The notes under the pieces: model-generated | Seen by the model: the letters and a program-made list of their open reading frames with translations, nothing else | Databases searched by the model: none | Told to the model about the DNA's origin: nothing | NCBI GenBank assembly: GCA_036010905.1 | Contig: DASCMH010000004.1 | Location: 1 to 64,000, forward strand | Source of the DNA: SMWD01 sp002729875 | GTDB lineage: Bacteria; Pseudomonadota; Gammaproteobacteria; Steroidobacterales; GCA-2729495 | Length of the DNA stretch: 64,000 nt | Reading direction: 5' to 3' | In this document: piece after piece, positions 63,649 through 64,000 of the stretch | How the letters are laid out: every line of letters starts with the position of its first letter | How positions within the stretch are numbered: the first letter of the stretch is position 1 | Program-made: the position numbers and the translations under genes

Positions 63649-64000
63649 ATGGAATCAGGGAAACACAGTTATATGGCTGAAGGATCAGCTTATCTCAGGG
63701 CGGTACATATGTCGGTTGACGGGGAGCCGAAGGTTCTCGATGACCCGCTTGCCGCCACATTACTCGGATCGGATCTGGACGACAAGATCGCCACAGATCG
63801 TGAACGTCTTGCCCGCCCGGAACTGATCAAGGCCCGCTCACTTATCATCATGCGCAGCCGATACGCCGAGGACGAACTCGCGGCAGCCATCAACCGAGGG
63901 GTTACGCAATACGTGATCCTGGGTGCGGGACTCGATACGTCACCTTATCGTAGCGCCCATCCGGCACAACAGATAAAAACCTTTGAGGTCGACCACCCCG
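63649..64000 (+). CDS. Class I SAM-dependent methyltransferase, LCM-like (cut by window end)
   Basis: The first 117 residues of a methyltransferase of the leucine-carboxymethyltransferase-like group. Reading from ATG 63649 (AAGGA eight bases upstream) gives KHSYMAEGSAYLRAVH, then RSRYAEDELAAAI and the SAM-binding segment QYVILGAGLDTSPYR, followed by KTFEVDHP. The sequence then runs out of the window. The substrate is unknown. It may be the third gene of the response-regulator operon, 27 bases after the kinase stop. Confidence 0.88.
   Translation, partial: MESGKHSYMAEGSAYLRAVHMSVDGEPKVLDDPLAATLLGSDLDDKIATDRERLARPELIKARSLIIMRSRYAEDELAAAINRGVTQYVILGAGLDTSPYRSAHPAQQIKTFEVDHP

Overview
The window reads as chromosomal DNA of a free-living gammaproteobacterium that I cannot place further. 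Supporting this are a PhoPQ-like and two CpxRA/RstAB-like two-component systems, an MSHA-type pilin, GlpD, ErpA, PurU, ModABC, FadD, a TonB receptor and several outer-membrane barrels. Genes are dense, often overlapping by 4 bases (ATGA), and base composition looks even. I see no insertion sequence, prophage, integrase, CRISPR array or rRNA operon. One tRNA-Ala lies at the left edge, and a methyltransferase gene is cut by the right edge.

Region by region. 0.1-7.4 kb: tRNA-Ala, an outer-membrane protein, a 2Fe-2S ferredoxin, a two-component system, a gap of about 800 bases holding a cluster of strong hairpins (possible structured RNA), a CDF metal exporter, a thioredoxin-like ferredoxin, two small exported-protein candidates and an acetyltransferase. 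7.8-13 kb: an MSHA-like pilin, a PhoQ/PhoP/PepSY operon, a SYLF protein and an MscS channel. 13-19.5 kb: a 1334-residue AAA ATPase with one membrane span, a proprotein-convertase-type P domain and WD40 repeats, divergent from a TonB-dependent receptor. 19.6-24.7 kb: cold-shock gene, glpD and modABC. 24.7-29.7 kb: ilvH-proB-proA, divergent from the acetolactate synthase large subunit. 29.7-35.8 kb: aldehyde dehydrogenase, MFS transporter, MaoC hydratase, enoyl-CoA hydratase and FadD.

36-39 kb: a fused HMG-CoA reductase/mevalonate kinase overlapping a type 1 isopentenyl-diphosphate isomerase, a partial mevalonate pathway that is unusual for this group. 39-47 kb: a beta-helix protein with a CFI-box C-terminal signal paired with a small barrel, a trans-sulfuration enzyme, a cupin, a large acyl-CoA dehydrogenase, PurU and DAHP synthase. 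47-50 kb: a Hanks-type kinase overlapping a PP2C phosphatase, and a beta-propeller protein. 50-55.6 kb: an exported SDR, an MFS exporter, and a four-gene operon (isochorismatase-fold amidase, PuuE-like deacetylase, small basic protein, cupin with a histone H1-like lysine tail) that is the best candidate for an undescribed catabolic system. 56-64 kb: a membrane-anchored serine hydrolase overlapping a flavocytochrome lipoprotein with two terminal heme motifs, an APH-fold kinase, ErpA, a peroxiredoxin, a third two-component system and the truncated methyltransferase.

The three items I would look at first are the AAA/P-domain/WD40 protein, the HMGR-MVK fusion, and the operon ending in the lysine-tailed cupin. 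All family calls rest on reading motifs by eye; no database search was run.
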